IMG/VR virus record: IMGVR_UViG_3300049737_000029
Coordinates: 1-54,899 of that record
Source: a virus
DNA length: 54,899 nt
Direction: 5' to 3' (one strand)
Below the pieces are notes generated by a model. That model saw only the letters and a program-made list of their open reading frames with translations, was not told where the DNA came from and ran no database searches. Every line of letters starts with the position of its first letter. Within the stretch, counting starts at the first letter, position 1. The translations under genes and the position numbers were made by a program. This document shows positions 18,746 through 27,177 of the stretch, piece after piece.

Positions 18746-18977
18746 TGTGATTCTCCTTCATATAGGTTAGTAGTGATTCATAACCCCCGATGTATGAGCC
18801 ATCGGGAGCATATATTTGCGGTACAGTTTTGTACCCTGCCTTCTTTAATAAAGACAGTATCCATTTTGAACTGCCTGATTCCACATTATACTCTCTGTAA
18901 TTTTGATTGTAAAGATATATTAAATCTTTTGACATATTACAAAAGCTACAATTGTCTCTGGATATTACCACAAACAT
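18738..18977 (-). CDS. Glutaredoxin
   Basis: This 79-residue protein has the thioredoxin-fold core: VVISRDNCSFC near the N-terminus with the CSFC active site (Cys10 and Cys13), TVPQIY with the cis-proline, and GGYESLLTYM at the C-terminal helix. The start overlaps the RNR stop (TAATG), so the two are translated together. It is the likely electron donor for the neighbouring reductase and acts in the cytosol. The Ser-Phe dipeptide differs from the usual Pro-Tyr centre and should shift the redox potential. Confidence 0.9.
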   Translation of the reverse strand: MFVVISRDNCSFCNMSKDLIYLYNQNYREYNVESGSSKWILSLLKKAGYKTVPQIYAPDGSYIGGYESLLTYMKENHNG

Positions 18978-20890
18978 TATACTAAGTCAACTATCTCACA
19001 GCTATCACCACTACACGCTAGTGTCTGGCTACCTGCTGTGTTGTCTTCCTGTTCGTACTCAGATAGTTCACTCCAATCAATAGATGAAGGCATAGACCCT
19101 AGTAACTCTAGGTATGTCTTCTCTTCTACATCTTGGTAAGGTGCTTGCTGATAAGTGTGTTCATTGAATGGTAAGAATGATACACCTGACATCTCATCGA
19201 AATGTTTATACACAAATGCACCTACTTCAAACCATTCGTTATTCTTTACGTTGATAGTAACAGATGGTTTGTGTTCACACCATGATCTCTGATAGGCTAA
19301 CCACATCTCTAGCTGTTCTATAGCAGTCATGTCAGCAGTAACTGTTGCACCCTCTGGAGCTTTCATAGGGAAGCTGAACACAGTAGTCTGGTCAGGCTTC
19401 ATTACGTCTGGCTCATTAGGTATACCTTGATCCATCATGAACTGTGTCAACGGGTCTTTGTTGTCTCCACGTACAGTGCGAATATAATAGGCTGAGTGAC
19501 GAGCGTGTATGCCACTGCTAGAGTCAACCAGTTGGCTGACAGTACCGCTTGGTTTAACACAGCTGATAGCAGTACTGACAGGGATATCAAGGCGTTCAGC
19601 CCACTTAGCATTAGTAGCAACGGCGATTTGTTTGAGGTGTTCAAGAGTTTTCTCCAATCCTTTGTTAGCTTTTGTAGTCAATGGGTTATCCATGATACCT
19701 GTCATAGATACACCAAGTAATCTTTCTTCTTCTGTATTAGTTTGCCATGACTTACGTAAGTATGGGAACTTAGTGAATGATGATTGTATTGTACCTAAGA
19801 TAGTAGCTATACGTACCTTACGTTCTAAGTCTTCTGTACTATCAGTAGCTCTTACAACTACCTCTGTTAGATTGCAGAATTGATTCTTCCTCAAAATTAT
19901 CTCGCTGCATGGGTTAGTTCCGAACTCATAGTTAGGGTCACGTCTTCCATTCTTAGCTGCTTGTTTCTTAGATGCTTGTCTGTTGAAGATACCACGTTCA
20001 CCTGATCCTGACTCAACCAAAGCCATCCACTCACGCATGAAAGATAAGCTGTCAGGCTTCTCAGTGTATGACACAGAGTTGTTAGCCAAGGCACGTTGAG
20101 GATCATTGTCCCACCATGAGCCTGACTTAGCGTGTCTCATACGATCATCAGATAGATTAGATAGAGAGATCATAGCTGATCTACGTACTCCACCTACGAC
20201 TACTACCTCACCTATCTTACACATGATGTCGTGACATTCTAGTGATGATAGCTTACGTCCTTTAGCATCTTTAAATGTCTTGATAACAAAGTTAAACAGA
20301 TCAATCAAAGGCATAGGACCTGATGCTCTACCACCAAATGTCTTTAGCTTTGCACCTGCAGGTCGTACCTTAGATACATCCCATCTTGGTATCTCACCAC
20401 TATATAGTAGTGCAATCATCTGACGTAATGCTTTAGCCCAACCTTCTTTGCTATCTTTAACTACAATAGTAGTTTCACTATCATACATATGCTCTGGTAC
20501 TTCTGGTAGTTTAGTCACAGATTGACGTTCAACTGAGAACCCAACACCTGTACCACACAACAGAATAAACATAGCTTCATCAAAAGATTTAACATCGTCT
20601 ACTGCTAGGTACGAGCAATTGTAACCTGCTGTATTGTCACGTGCTAATGCTGGACCAGCAGTCATTAATGCTCGCATAGAAGGCATCACTTCTAGTCCTA
20701 GTATAGCCCGTTCAATCTCTGCTATCTGTTTAGGGTTATCACCTAATGCTGGTTGCACTAGGTTCGTCATGTATCGTCCTACTGTTTCTGACCACGTTTC
20801 TCTACGGCCTTCTTCCTCAAGCCAACGTGCATAACGTGACTTGTGTATGAAAGATTGATAGTCAGTTGGTAAATGGTTATTCATATTCAT
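18977..20890 (-). CDS. nrdJ: Monomeric class II (cobalamin-dependent) ribonucleotide reductase
   Basis: This 637-residue enzyme reduces ribonucleotides (triphosphates in this subfamily) to deoxyribonucleotides using adenosylcobalamin. Visible residues match the Lactobacillus RTPR type: Cys92 (GYNCSY) and Cys339 (QFCNLTE) as the reducing pair, Cys328 and Glu330 in NPCSE for the thiyl radical and acid/base, and a C-terminal Cys626/Cys631 pair (ACSGDSCE) that shuttles electrons. PSMRALMTAGPAL and GTGVGFSVERQ are also family signatures. At 637 residues it is shorter than the bacterial form (about 740). It needs host B12. A glutaredoxin gene overlaps its stop. Confidence 0.92.
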   Translation of the reverse strand: MNMNNHLPTDYQSFIHKSRYARWLEEEGRRETWSETVGRYMTNLVQPALGDNPKQIAEIERAILGLEVMPSMRALMTAGPALARDNTAGYNCSYLAVDDVKSFDEAMFILLCGTGVGFSVERQSVTKLPEVPEHMYDSETTIVVKDSKEGWAKALRQMIALLYSGEIPRWDVSKVRPAGAKLKTFGGRASGPMPLIDLFNFVIKTFKDAKGRKLSSLECHDIMCKIGEVVVVGGVRRSAMISLSNLSDDRMRHAKSGSWWDNDPQRALANNSVSYTEKPDSLSFMREWMALVESGSGERGIFNRQASKKQAAKNGRRDPNYEFGTNPCSEIILRKNQFCNLTEVVVRATDSTEDLERKVRIATILGTIQSSFTKFPYLRKSWQTNTEEERLLGVSMTGIMDNPLTTKANKGLEKTLEHLKQIAVATNAKWAERLDIPVSTAISCVKPSGTVSQLVDSSSGIHARHSAYYIRTVRGDNKDPLTQFMMDQGIPNEPDVMKPDQTTVFSFPMKAPEGATVTADMTAIEQLEMWLAYQRSWCEHKPSVTINVKNNEWFEVGAFVYKHFDEMSGVSFLPFNEHTYQQAPYQDVEEKTYLELLGSMPSSIDWSELSEYEQEDNTAGSQTLACSGDSCEIVDLV

Positions 20891-20891
20891 A

Positions 20892-21050
20892 CTACTCCAC
20901 TATTGTTTTGATTGATTGGATTTCCATCCCGTCAACATCATATATAAACTCTTTTAATGCGTCTTCTACTTCATCGTGTATCTTTCCATCTACAGGTACA
21001 GGATACTCATCTTCATCTAAATCAAGAGTTAGAAATATTTTTACTATCAT
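20892..21050 (-). CDS. Small acidic hypothetical protein (52 residues)
   Basis: This short gene starts at ATG 21050, after GGGGG about 10 nt upstream. The product is acidic and beta/alpha: MIVKIFLTLDLDEDEYPVP, then a HDEVEDALKEFIYD helix, then GMEIQSIKTIVE. The pattern resembles short conserved proteins upstream of nucleotide-metabolism genes in marine T7-like phages. Its stop ends one base before the RNR start, so it is in the same operon. An earlier ATG at 21055 is out of frame and stops at once. Confidence 0.65.
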   Translation of the reverse strand: MIVKIFLTLDLDEDEYPVPVDGKIHDEVEDALKEFIYDVDGMEIQSIKTIVE

Positions 21051-21063
21051 ATCATTGTCCCCC

Positions 21064-21417
21064 TTAATGAAACTTAACGTTGATTATATTTTTATCTACA
21101 CTGGTTATATCTGGTTTCTTTTTAGTTTTCTCTTCTGGTAACTCTGTTAGGATACCTTCATTCTTAGCTTCCTCTACTATCTCACTTAGTAGATCACGAA
21201 CTTCTGCGCTCTCTTCCATAGCAGGTATAGAGGCACAAATCATCTGAGTTAGGTGTGTAAGTTGGTAGTGATCATTATCATTCATTACATTATCTTCTGT
21301 AGATATAGTGCCTACCATCAACTCTCCCGTCCAGTTACCCTTCTCATCTAAAAATGGGGATAGCCTGATAATATAATCATTAGGATGGAAATCTATTAAT
21401 ACATTCTCTTCATTCAT
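21064..21417 (-). CDS. Hypothetical protein
   Basis: This 117-residue acidic protein has a good AGAGGATA site. The N-terminal part is beta-rich (DYIIRLSPFLDEKGNWTGELMVG), followed by a helical acidic segment (LTQMICASIPAMEESAEVRDLLSEIVEEA) and a basic tail. It lies between endonuclease I and RNR, and proteins with this layout occur in the same place in related phages. I assign no function. Confidence 0.6.
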   Translation of the reverse strand: MNEENVLIDFHPNDYIIRLSPFLDEKGNWTGELMVGTISTEDNVMNDNDHYQLTHLTQMICASIPAMEESAEVRDLLSEIVEEAKNEGILTELPEEKTKKKPDITSVDKNIINVKFH

Positions 21418-21424
21418 GTCTGCG

Positions 21425-21877
21425 CTATCCTCTCTTTATCTTTTTGTATGGGCAGTTAATTAAATCTGCATGTTTGTCTTTGCCTTTTTCTTTCAGCCAC
21501 TCCAATGGAATGATACGATCATGATACTGTATACCATTTTTTTCACACCATTGTCCATAGCTAGTTTTAGCACCCTTACTTATCTTAGAACGACTGTTAG
21601 TAAATACAAATCGTATGTCTAACTTAGGGTGTTGTTTCTTTATTAATAGATGTTTACGGCGATCTTCAGCTTTGAACATTCCCTTTGTCTCAATTATAAT
21701 GCCGTTCTTCAATACAAAGTCAGGGGTATAGGTGCGGTACATAAGGTCTTCCCATTCAATCTTGATCTCCTCATATTTGAATGGCATCTCATGCTCAATT
21801 AGATAGTCTCTTGTCCTGACCTCTAACCCACTCCTATACCCATGCTTCCTTGCGGCAGCGTACTGCTTTGCCTTCAT
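21425..21877 (-). CDS. T7-type endonuclease I (Holliday junction resolvase)
   Basis: This 150-residue enzyme has the same length and catalytic spacing as T7 gp3: Glu19 (RSGLEVR), Asp53 (YTPDF), Glu63 and Lys65 (IETKG), against Glu20, Asp55, Glu65 and Lys67 in T7. It cleaves branched DNA such as Holliday junctions, debranching replication intermediates before packaging and degrading host DNA. It works as a domain-swapped dimer. It sits in the replication block next to a Cas4-like exonuclease. Confidence 0.93.
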   Translation of the reverse strand: MKAKQYAAARKHGYRSGLEVRTRDYLIEHEMPFKYEEIKIEWEDLMYRTYTPDFVLKNGIIIETKGMFKAEDRRKHLLIKKQHPKLDIRFVFTNSRSKISKGAKTSYGQWCEKNGIQYHDRIIPLEWLKEKGKDKHADLINCPYKKIKRG

Positions 21878-21880
21878 GGT

Positions 21881-22735
21881 TTAGCCCTCGTTTACAGTAA
21901 TGTAACTTACTGTTGGTTTAACTCTAGCTTGTGATACCTTAGATGGTAACTCTTGTAGTTCTGGAAAGCATTCAAACCTAAAGTCACAGAACTTACAGTT
22001 AGGATTTAGAATAGTATTACCTGATGGCTTACCCCTAAACGTTTCTGGTACAGGATTAAAGCATCTCTCAAACTCATTCTTATTAACTGTGTCTACAGTG
22101 TCTTGTATCTTAGCTATCTCTGCATCCAAGTCAAGGCCATCGGCAGGTACATACTTGATGTTACCATTAGCCTTGTTGACTACCCACCAACCACCAGCTT
22201 TCTTACCAGTAGCCTTTGCATAACCTGCAAGCTGACCAATGTAACCAAATGAATCACCCTTACTGAGTGTATCATATGACTCAAACTTGTTACGATATGA
22301 CCAATCAGATGCTGACTTAACATCATCTAATGCACCATCCATAATAAGATCGTATGACCCATGTATTGTATCTTCGTTTAATTCAAGTTGAACAAAGTTA
22401 TCTTCGTCTTCATAGGCTACACCTGCTTCGGTAATGATACCTTTAAATGCAGCTTCAACTATGTCTCCGAGTAACATGTTCATCACGAAAGTTGTCGGTT
22501 TGGGCAACGCTTTCTCTGGCTTGTTCTTAGCAAACCAAAGCTGACAAGTAGGCTTACCTATGTTAGACATACGTAAACGAAACTCATCACGACTGTTGCC
22601 CCCACCGAACTGGCGGCGTACTGAATCCATTACATCCTTACCAATCTGTTGTATAGTCTCTTCAGACATACTAGATTTACCAGATGTAGCATCTTCAAGG
22701 TACTGATTTATCGCCAGTTCAGCAGGGTGGTTCAT
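21881..22735 (-). CDS. Cas4/RecB-like PD-(D/E)XK exonuclease with Fe-S cysteines
   Basis: This 284-residue protein has core motifs HGSYD (His125, Asp129), DDVKSAS (Asp138, Lys140) and the RecB-family QLAGYA (Gln168 to Tyr172). One cysteine in the N-terminal region (Cys64) and three at the C-terminus (C247, C250, C256; NCKFCDFRFEC) fit the 4Fe-4S cluster of Cas4/AddB-type nucleases. It is the probable 5'-3' exonuclease, in the place of T7 gp6, feeding recombination and host DNA breakdown. The start overlaps the stop of the SSB-like gene (TAATG). Confidence 0.85.
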   Translation of the reverse strand: MNHPAELAINQYLEDATSGKSSMSEETIQQIGKDVMDSVRRQFGGGNSRDEFRLRMSNIGKPTCQLWFAKNKPEKALPKPTTFVMNMLLGDIVEAAFKGIITEAGVAYEDEDNFVQLELNEDTIHGSYDLIMDGALDDVKSASDWSYRNKFESYDTLSKGDSFGYIGQLAGYAKATGKKAGGWWVVNKANGNIKYVPADGLDLDAEIAKIQDTVDTVNKNEFERCFNPVPETFRGKPSGNTILNPNCKFCDFRFECFPELQELPSKVSQARVKPTVSYITVNEG

Positions 22736-23628
22736 TATACGAAGTCCTCTGCGTCAATGTCCACAAAGGCTTCGACAGTATCTGTGTCTACCTCTTCATT
22801 CTTGTGCATGTTCTCATTCCATGCATTCAGAATATATGTATTGTAGTTCTCAATCCACGCAACAAAGTTAGCAAAGACTGCTTGCGACTCATTGTCCATG
22901 TCTAGTGTATTAGACAAGTCAATGTCAGTCTCTGGTACATAGAAACTGCTACCATTAGGTAGTGGTACTTCCTTAGTAGTAGATGTAATGTAATGCTGTG
23001 GTGGTAGCCTACGCATCTTAGATAACTTAGCAAACTGCTCACCTAATGTTTTGAATGCATCACGATTATCAATCTCCCAGATGAATGCGGTAGTATCTAC
23101 ATCAACAGGATTACCATCAGCATCAGTAGGATTAACCAACTCTACTGTGCCAAACAAAGCACGCACACGTTTGATTGACTTGATTAAGTCTTTCATACTG
23201 TCAGGTAGTGATGCCCAATCCTTGATGAACCCTGCAGGTTTACCACAGTTGAAGCCACCATCGTTGTCCTTCATGTCACTGTTAAGATCATTAGCCATGA
23301 CAGTCTTGACGAACTTGTTAGGTGTCTTATCACTACCCTTGACAAACTTCTTGTACATGAATCGCTGTAGGAATGGTCGGATAGATACTTGATCAGCGTA
23401 GTACGTAGGACCATCTGGTATCTCTAGTTTATATGCACCGCCGCCAATGACTTCTACGTTCTTCATCTTACCTGCAATCTCTTGCTGACCCATGATGGGT
23501 GTGTGATGAATGCGTAGACGTGCCAATGTACTAGCTGACTTGCTAGTCTTAGGTGAGTCAGCACCCATACCCATAGCTTGTGCCATCTCTGCAAAGTTGT
23601 TTGTATCTACTGTTGTTACTGTGTTCAT
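22735..23628 (-). CDS. Putative single-stranded DNA-binding protein
   Basis: This 297-residue protein lies between DNA polymerase and the nucleases, where T7 carries gp2.5. It has a beta-rich centre (VIGGGAYKLEIPDGPTYYAD, LFGTVELVNPTDADGNPVD) and a long acidic C-terminal tail (DTDTVEAFVDIDAEDFV) of the kind SSBs use to bind polymerase and helicase partners. No clear OB-fold motif can be shown by eye. It has its own promoter (23668-23696) and a strong AGGAG site, as expected for an abundant protein. SSB is therefore inference from position and tail. Confidence 0.6.
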   Translation of the reverse strand: MNTVTTVDTNNFAEMAQAMGMGADSPKTSKSASTLARLRIHHTPIMGQQEIAGKMKNVEVIGGGAYKLEIPDGPTYYADQVSIRPFLQRFMYKKFVKGSDKTPNKFVKTVMANDLNSDMKDNDGGFNCGKPAGFIKDWASLPDSMKDLIKSIKRVRALFGTVELVNPTDADGNPVDVDTTAFIWEIDNRDAFKTLGEQFAKLSKMRRLPPQHYITSTTKEVPLPNGSSFYVPETDIDLSNTLDMDNESQAVFANFVAWIENYNTYILNAWNENMHKNEEVDTDTVEAFVDIDAEDFV

Positions 23629-23667
23629 ATGTCTTATCTCCTATATATGTTTATCAGACGAAAGGTA

Positions 23668-23696
23668 GTTATATCACACTACGTCTTTTGTGTCAA
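23668..23696 (-). promoter_or_regulatory. Sigma70-like promoter for the SSB-nuclease-RNR operon
   Basis: On the minus strand TTGACA (23696-23691) and TATAAC (23673-23668) are separated by exactly 17 bp. The -10 is embedded in TGATATAACTA, the same block seen at the promoters near 39150 and 50237. It lies over the 3' end of the polymerase gene and points at the SSB-like gene. Confidence 0.75.
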
Positions 23697-25719
23697 GCCA
23701 GTTAGGGCCAATTTTTGCTTCTAATAATAATGGTATGTTAAAGTCCAGTGACCACTTCTTATTTACTATAGGTATCAACTTGTCGTTGGCTACCTGTATG
23801 ATCTTCAATACTATTTCCTCTTCATCTGGGTGTATGTCAATTACAATTGAATCGTGGACTGTGTTCACAACACAACTGTGTAACTTGTTAGCCATCAATA
23901 ACTTATCTATGTATATCAGTGAGATAGGTACGATGTCTGCTGTAGCAAACGATTGTACAGGATAATTTTTAATCTGTGTGAAATATGTCACACCCCCGAA
24001 TCGTCTACGCTGTACATCAGGAAATGCAAACTCACGCCCTGATGGAGTTGTTATCTTGCCAGTGTTCAGTGCTTCTTTGGCAAGTGCAGTATGCCACTTA
24101 GCAATACCTGCATACTTAGTAGTGAACTGTTTGTAGTACGCAGCTTCTGCTTGTGATCTACCGAAACCACTCGCCCCATATAGAGGAGCAAATGTGTGTG
24201 CCTTGGCTTCTTGACGTGACATAGGTTGACCTGCATCACTGATAACCTTAGCTGTATAGCTATGCACATCAAAGCCTGTAGTCACCTCGTCAATGGCAGT
24301 CATATCTTGTGATAAGTATGCAGCAACTCTGAACTCAAGCTGTGCGAAGTCAGCTTCCATGATCTGTCCACCTTTCCAACGTGACACAAACACCTTCTTA
24401 ACAGGGAATGTACCACCACGTGGCATGTTCTGCATGTTAGGGTCAGCACCTGATAGTCTGCCTGTACCTGTACGATGCTGTAATAAACGTACATGCAGTA
24501 GGCCATCAGGCTTGACGAAGTTAGCAATACCCTCAACAAAACTACTGAGGTAAGTCTCAACTGCAGACAACCTACGTACATTACGTAAGAATGTCTCAGC
24601 TTCTTTCATACCTCTTGATCTTGCAATACCTTCAAGGAATAATAGATTGTCCTTGCCTGTACCAAAACCATTGGCACTGATCCACTTAGCAGTAGGTGGT
24701 GTGAACTTTAGCCCAGCCACCCTACTATCAATATCAGTAAAACTATATCCTGTAGCGTCACAACTAACGCATCTATTTGGTTTAGCATATGGTGTACCAT
24801 CCTTCTTTTGTTTCCATGTTTTGCCAGTGCCATTACATGTACGGCATTGACTAGCTTTCTGTTTGAATAACTTACTACTGTACGCATTTACATTACGTTT
24901 GTATTCTGCGTCAGGCATACGATCATCAAACAATTCTTTCCAGAACTTCTTATCGTGTGGCTTACGACTATATATAACCCAAGACAATTGCTCTGGACTA
25001 TTGAGGTTAATAGGTCTGTCACCCATTAGCTCTGCAGTCTGCTGCTCAAGTGAAACTGTTAGTTGATTACGTTCTTGTTCGAACTCTTCTCTAACAGAGT
25101 TTAGTGCATTCATATCAACCTTCAAACCACGTTGGTATATACGTGCTAGGTGTACAGCTAACTGATTAGTCAGCTTGATGGTTGGCTCTAGTGTACTGCA
25201 TCCCTCGTATGATATCCGCAAACGATCATACAATTGCTGTGTAGCATGAAGGTCAGCAGACAAGTACTCTGATAACTCAGCGTGATTCATGTCACGTACT
25301 GACTTACCTGCCTTGAGCCACTCCTTCAATGAGTCTTGCTTCTGTGTCTCTAGCATGTAACGTTCTGCACATGCCTCAAGGGATAGTGGTTGCTTCTGAC
25401 CACGTTGTAATACGTACTCGCCAAGCATAGTGTCGAATACATCACCATCGTATGTAAAGCCTGACTCCCACAACCACAGTAGATCATGGGGTGCATTGTG
25501 TGCTACAAGCAGACGAGTCTTGTCCAATTTATCTTGAACAATAGCTCGTCCATTTGCAGTTGGTGTTTGCTCTGAATGATCGAATGTAATAATAGTTTCG
25601 TTATTGTTATCATCTAGCATACCCACCATAACAAGTGTGTTCTCAGGCTCGAATGGGTCAAGGTGAAGCTTACCATTTCTTTTTACTACTGTGTTCTCTA
25701 CATCTAAGGTAAGTATCAT
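23674..25719 (-). CDS. DNA polymerase, family A, with exonuclease and DnaJ-type zinc insert
   Basis: This 681-residue replicative polymerase starts with a 3'-5' exonuclease: LDVEN (Asp6, Glu8), HNAPHDL (Asp79), YLSAD (Asp156). The palm and fingers follow: motif A DFAQLEFR (Asp457), motif B R502..K506...F510...Y514, and motif C VHDS (His622, Asp623). Between them sit CRTCNGTG (292-299) and CVSCDATG (317-324), two halves of a DnaJ-like zinc site, a trait described for HMO-2011-type phages. The residue equivalent to E. coli Phe762 is Phe. The GGAG site and gene order fit a core replication role. Confidence 0.95.
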   Translation of the reverse strand: MILTLDVENTVVKRNGKLHLDPFEPENTLVMVGMLDDNNNETIITFDHSEQTPTANGRAIVQDKLDKTRLLVAHNAPHDLLWLWESGFTYDGDVFDTMLGEYVLQRGQKQPLSLEACAERYMLETQKQDSLKEWLKAGKSVRDMNHAELSEYLSADLHATQQLYDRLRISYEGCSTLEPTIKLTNQLAVHLARIYQRGLKVDMNALNSVREEFEQERNQLTVSLEQQTAELMGDRPINLNSPEQLSWVIYSRKPHDKKFWKELFDDRMPDAEYKRNVNAYSSKLFKQKASQCRTCNGTGKTWKQKKDGTPYAKPNRCVSCDATGYSFTDIDSRVAGLKFTPPTAKWISANGFGTGKDNLLFLEGIARSRGMKEAETFLRNVRRLSAVETYLSSFVEGIANFVKPDGLLHVRLLQHRTGTGRLSGADPNMQNMPRGGTFPVKKVFVSRWKGGQIMEADFAQLEFRVAAYLSQDMTAIDEVTTGFDVHSYTAKVISDAGQPMSRQEAKAHTFAPLYGASGFGRSQAEAAYYKQFTTKYAGIAKWHTALAKEALNTGKITTPSGREFAFPDVQRRRFGGVTYFTQIKNYPVQSFATADIVPISLIYIDKLLMANKLHSCVVNTVHDSIVIDIHPDEEEIVLKIIQVANDKLIPIVNKKWSLDFNIPLLLEAKIGPNWLDTKDVV

Positions 25720-25731
25720 ACCAACTCCAAT

Positions 25732-26388
25732 CTATCTATCATTCTCCTTTAATGCTTCCCATGAAACAGGAAACAAGTCAAGAAGTTTTTTACTAATCTT
25801 GTTAGCAACTACTCTTGTTTCATATTGTGTGTCATTCTTGCAACGTAAGTTACACATATCAGCAAAGGCATCTAAGCTACCAGACCAATACCACTCAGTC
25901 ATTGTACTTTGTGGTAGTACCATACGTGCTTGCTCTGGAGCTACTCCAGCTTTCAATAGATTTCTATATAATAATCGCTGCGATTCGTTTTCTTCTATTA
26001 AATCGTCAAGCAAGAACCCATTCATTGCAGGGTACTTTAGGTCTACTTCACCATCTGATCCCTGTTTTTTATCCTCACTACGTCCACGCCATACGTCATT
26101 AGGTGGGTAATACAGATCAACATCTTCATCTACATACCTTCTACTAATCTCATTCCAACGTAGGAACTTATGTTTAACTAACTGACGTGCCACAAAGATT
26201 GGTGCTTTAACGTGGAAGGATGCAAAGCAATGCCCAAAGGGTGACATGTGTTTGTGTTCCGCAAGATAGCGTATCAAATTACTATCCGCATCAAGAAACT
26301 TTGTGTGTTTCTTACCGAAGCTAACACGAGCTGCATTAACTACAGACAAGTCATTACCCATATGATCTATGTATGTTGCTTCAATCAA
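25732..26388 (-). CDS. thyX: Flavin-dependent thymidylate synthase ThyX
   Basis: Makes dTMP from dUMP using methylene-tetrahydrofolate, FAD and NADPH. The family landmarks are DHMGNDLSVVNAARVSFGK, the HMSPFGH segment that binds FAD, and the signature region KHKFLRWNEISRRY. The usual signature is RHRxxSxNExSxRY, so three positions differ (K, K and R for R, R and S) while NE.S.RY is intact. The start is probably the TTG at 26388, seven bases after GGAG; the alternative TTG at 26394 is too close. It overlaps a GIY-YIG-like gene by 8 nt. It provides thymidine for phage DNA alongside RNR. Confidence 0.9.
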   Translation of the reverse strand: MIEATYIDHMGNDLSVVNAARVSFGKKHTKFLDADSNLIRYLAEHKHMSPFGHCFASFHVKAPIFVARQLVKHKFLRWNEISRRYVDEDVDLYYPPNDVWRGRSEDKKQGSDGEVDLKYPAMNGFLLDDLIEENESQRLLYRNLLKAGVAPEQARMVLPQSTMTEWYWSGSLDAFADMCNLRCKNDTQYETRVVANKISKKLLDLFPVSWEALKENDR

Positions 26389-26911
26389 CTGCAATCTCCT
26401 TTAGTATATCAACAGCTTCTGACTCAGTTATATTAAACCACTCACCATTGTCTTGTTTACTCCAAGGTATATTCGCCTTACGTGCTGCAAGTATATGTGC
26501 TGAACGCTCAGACTCACTGCGATCTTTACAGTATACAGAGTGTACTAACCTGTAGTTACGCATAGGTGAGCTTGTTTGGTAGCTACTCAGTCTATCTTCT
26601 GCATCAATAGCCATACCTATCTTGATCCAATCAGGCCATGCGGAGTTACTAATTGCATACACATAACCTTCTTTGATTTGTTTGTAGTTGTTAAGAGAAC
26701 CAAAGGCTAGATCACCAAATGATTTGTAGTTACCTGCCTTGTGTAGAGGGTGTGACTTAGGTATATACTTACCATTGACCCACATTCTTTGTGGATTATT
26801 TGACTTATTATTTTGACCCATACAACTTTTACAATTTGTCTGATTGGATTTTCTCCATGAAGGTGGGTGGTTTTCTTCTGTTAGTTCTACATCGCATCTA
26901 CTACATCTCAT
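26381..26911 (-). CDS. T5orf172 / GIY-YIG-like nuclease with N-terminal zinc site
   Basis: This 176-residue protein has an N-terminal CSRC...CKSC pair (Cys3, Cys6, Cys27, Cys30), which should bind zinc. A T5orf172-type domain follows, from about residue 83: GYVYAISNSAWPDWIKIGMA, then RLSSYQTSSPM, YR and SERSAH. This is a GIY-YIG superfamily arrangement (GYVY...IKIG in place of GIY...YIG). The C-terminal WFNIT ending is typical. It directly precedes thyX in the transcript and overlaps it, recalling homing endonucleases associated with thymidylate synthase genes, but here the gene is freestanding and thyX is not split. Confidence 0.75.
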   Translation of the reverse strand: MRCSRCDVELTEENHPPSWRKSNQTNCKSCMGQNNKSNNPQRMWVNGKYIPKSHPLHKAGNYKSFGDLAFGSLNNYKQIKEGYVYAISNSAWPDWIKIGMAIDAEDRLSSYQTSSPMRNYRLVHSVYCKDRSESERSAHILAARKANIPWSKQDNGEWFNITESEAVDILKEIAVD

Positions 26912-27177
26912 CTATGTTTCTCCCCTAATGCCTCATTCATTCTCTTTACATACCACTCAGCTTTCTTCATGTCCTCTACACCATTACCTTTGTAACGATA
27001 CCGATGCTGATACTTGATCATGTTACCATGACAATATGCAATGAACCCATCTATTCCTAACACCTGACGTATATAATCTATACATTCAATACCATCTTGA
27101 TTGTAATGTGCAGGTCGCTCAACAGGATCAAACACATGATGCTCTTTCATTATTTCAAACTCTTTCCACTTAGCCAT
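26908..27177 (-). CDS. DUF3310 family protein
   Basis: The start is set at ATG 27177, behind CAGGAGA about 10 nt upstream; 12 further codons are open upstream. The 89-residue product shows the DUF3310 pattern: PVERPAHYNQDGIECIDYI, then FIAYCHGNMIKYQHRYRYKG and a VEDMKKAEWYV ending. The family is common next to phage replication genes and has no proven function, though it has been called a nucleotide kinase-like protein. It overlaps the next gene's start. Confidence 0.8.
   Translation of the reverse strand: MAKWKEFEIMKEHHVFDPVERPAHYNQDGIECIDYIRQVLGIDGFIAYCHGNMIKYQHRYRYKGNGVEDMKKAEWYVKRMNEALGEKHR

Noticed and set aside
19509-19883. 124-residue plus-strand frame inside the RNR gene.
   Set aside because: Antisense to a fully conserved enzyme, with no ribosome site or recognisable motif.
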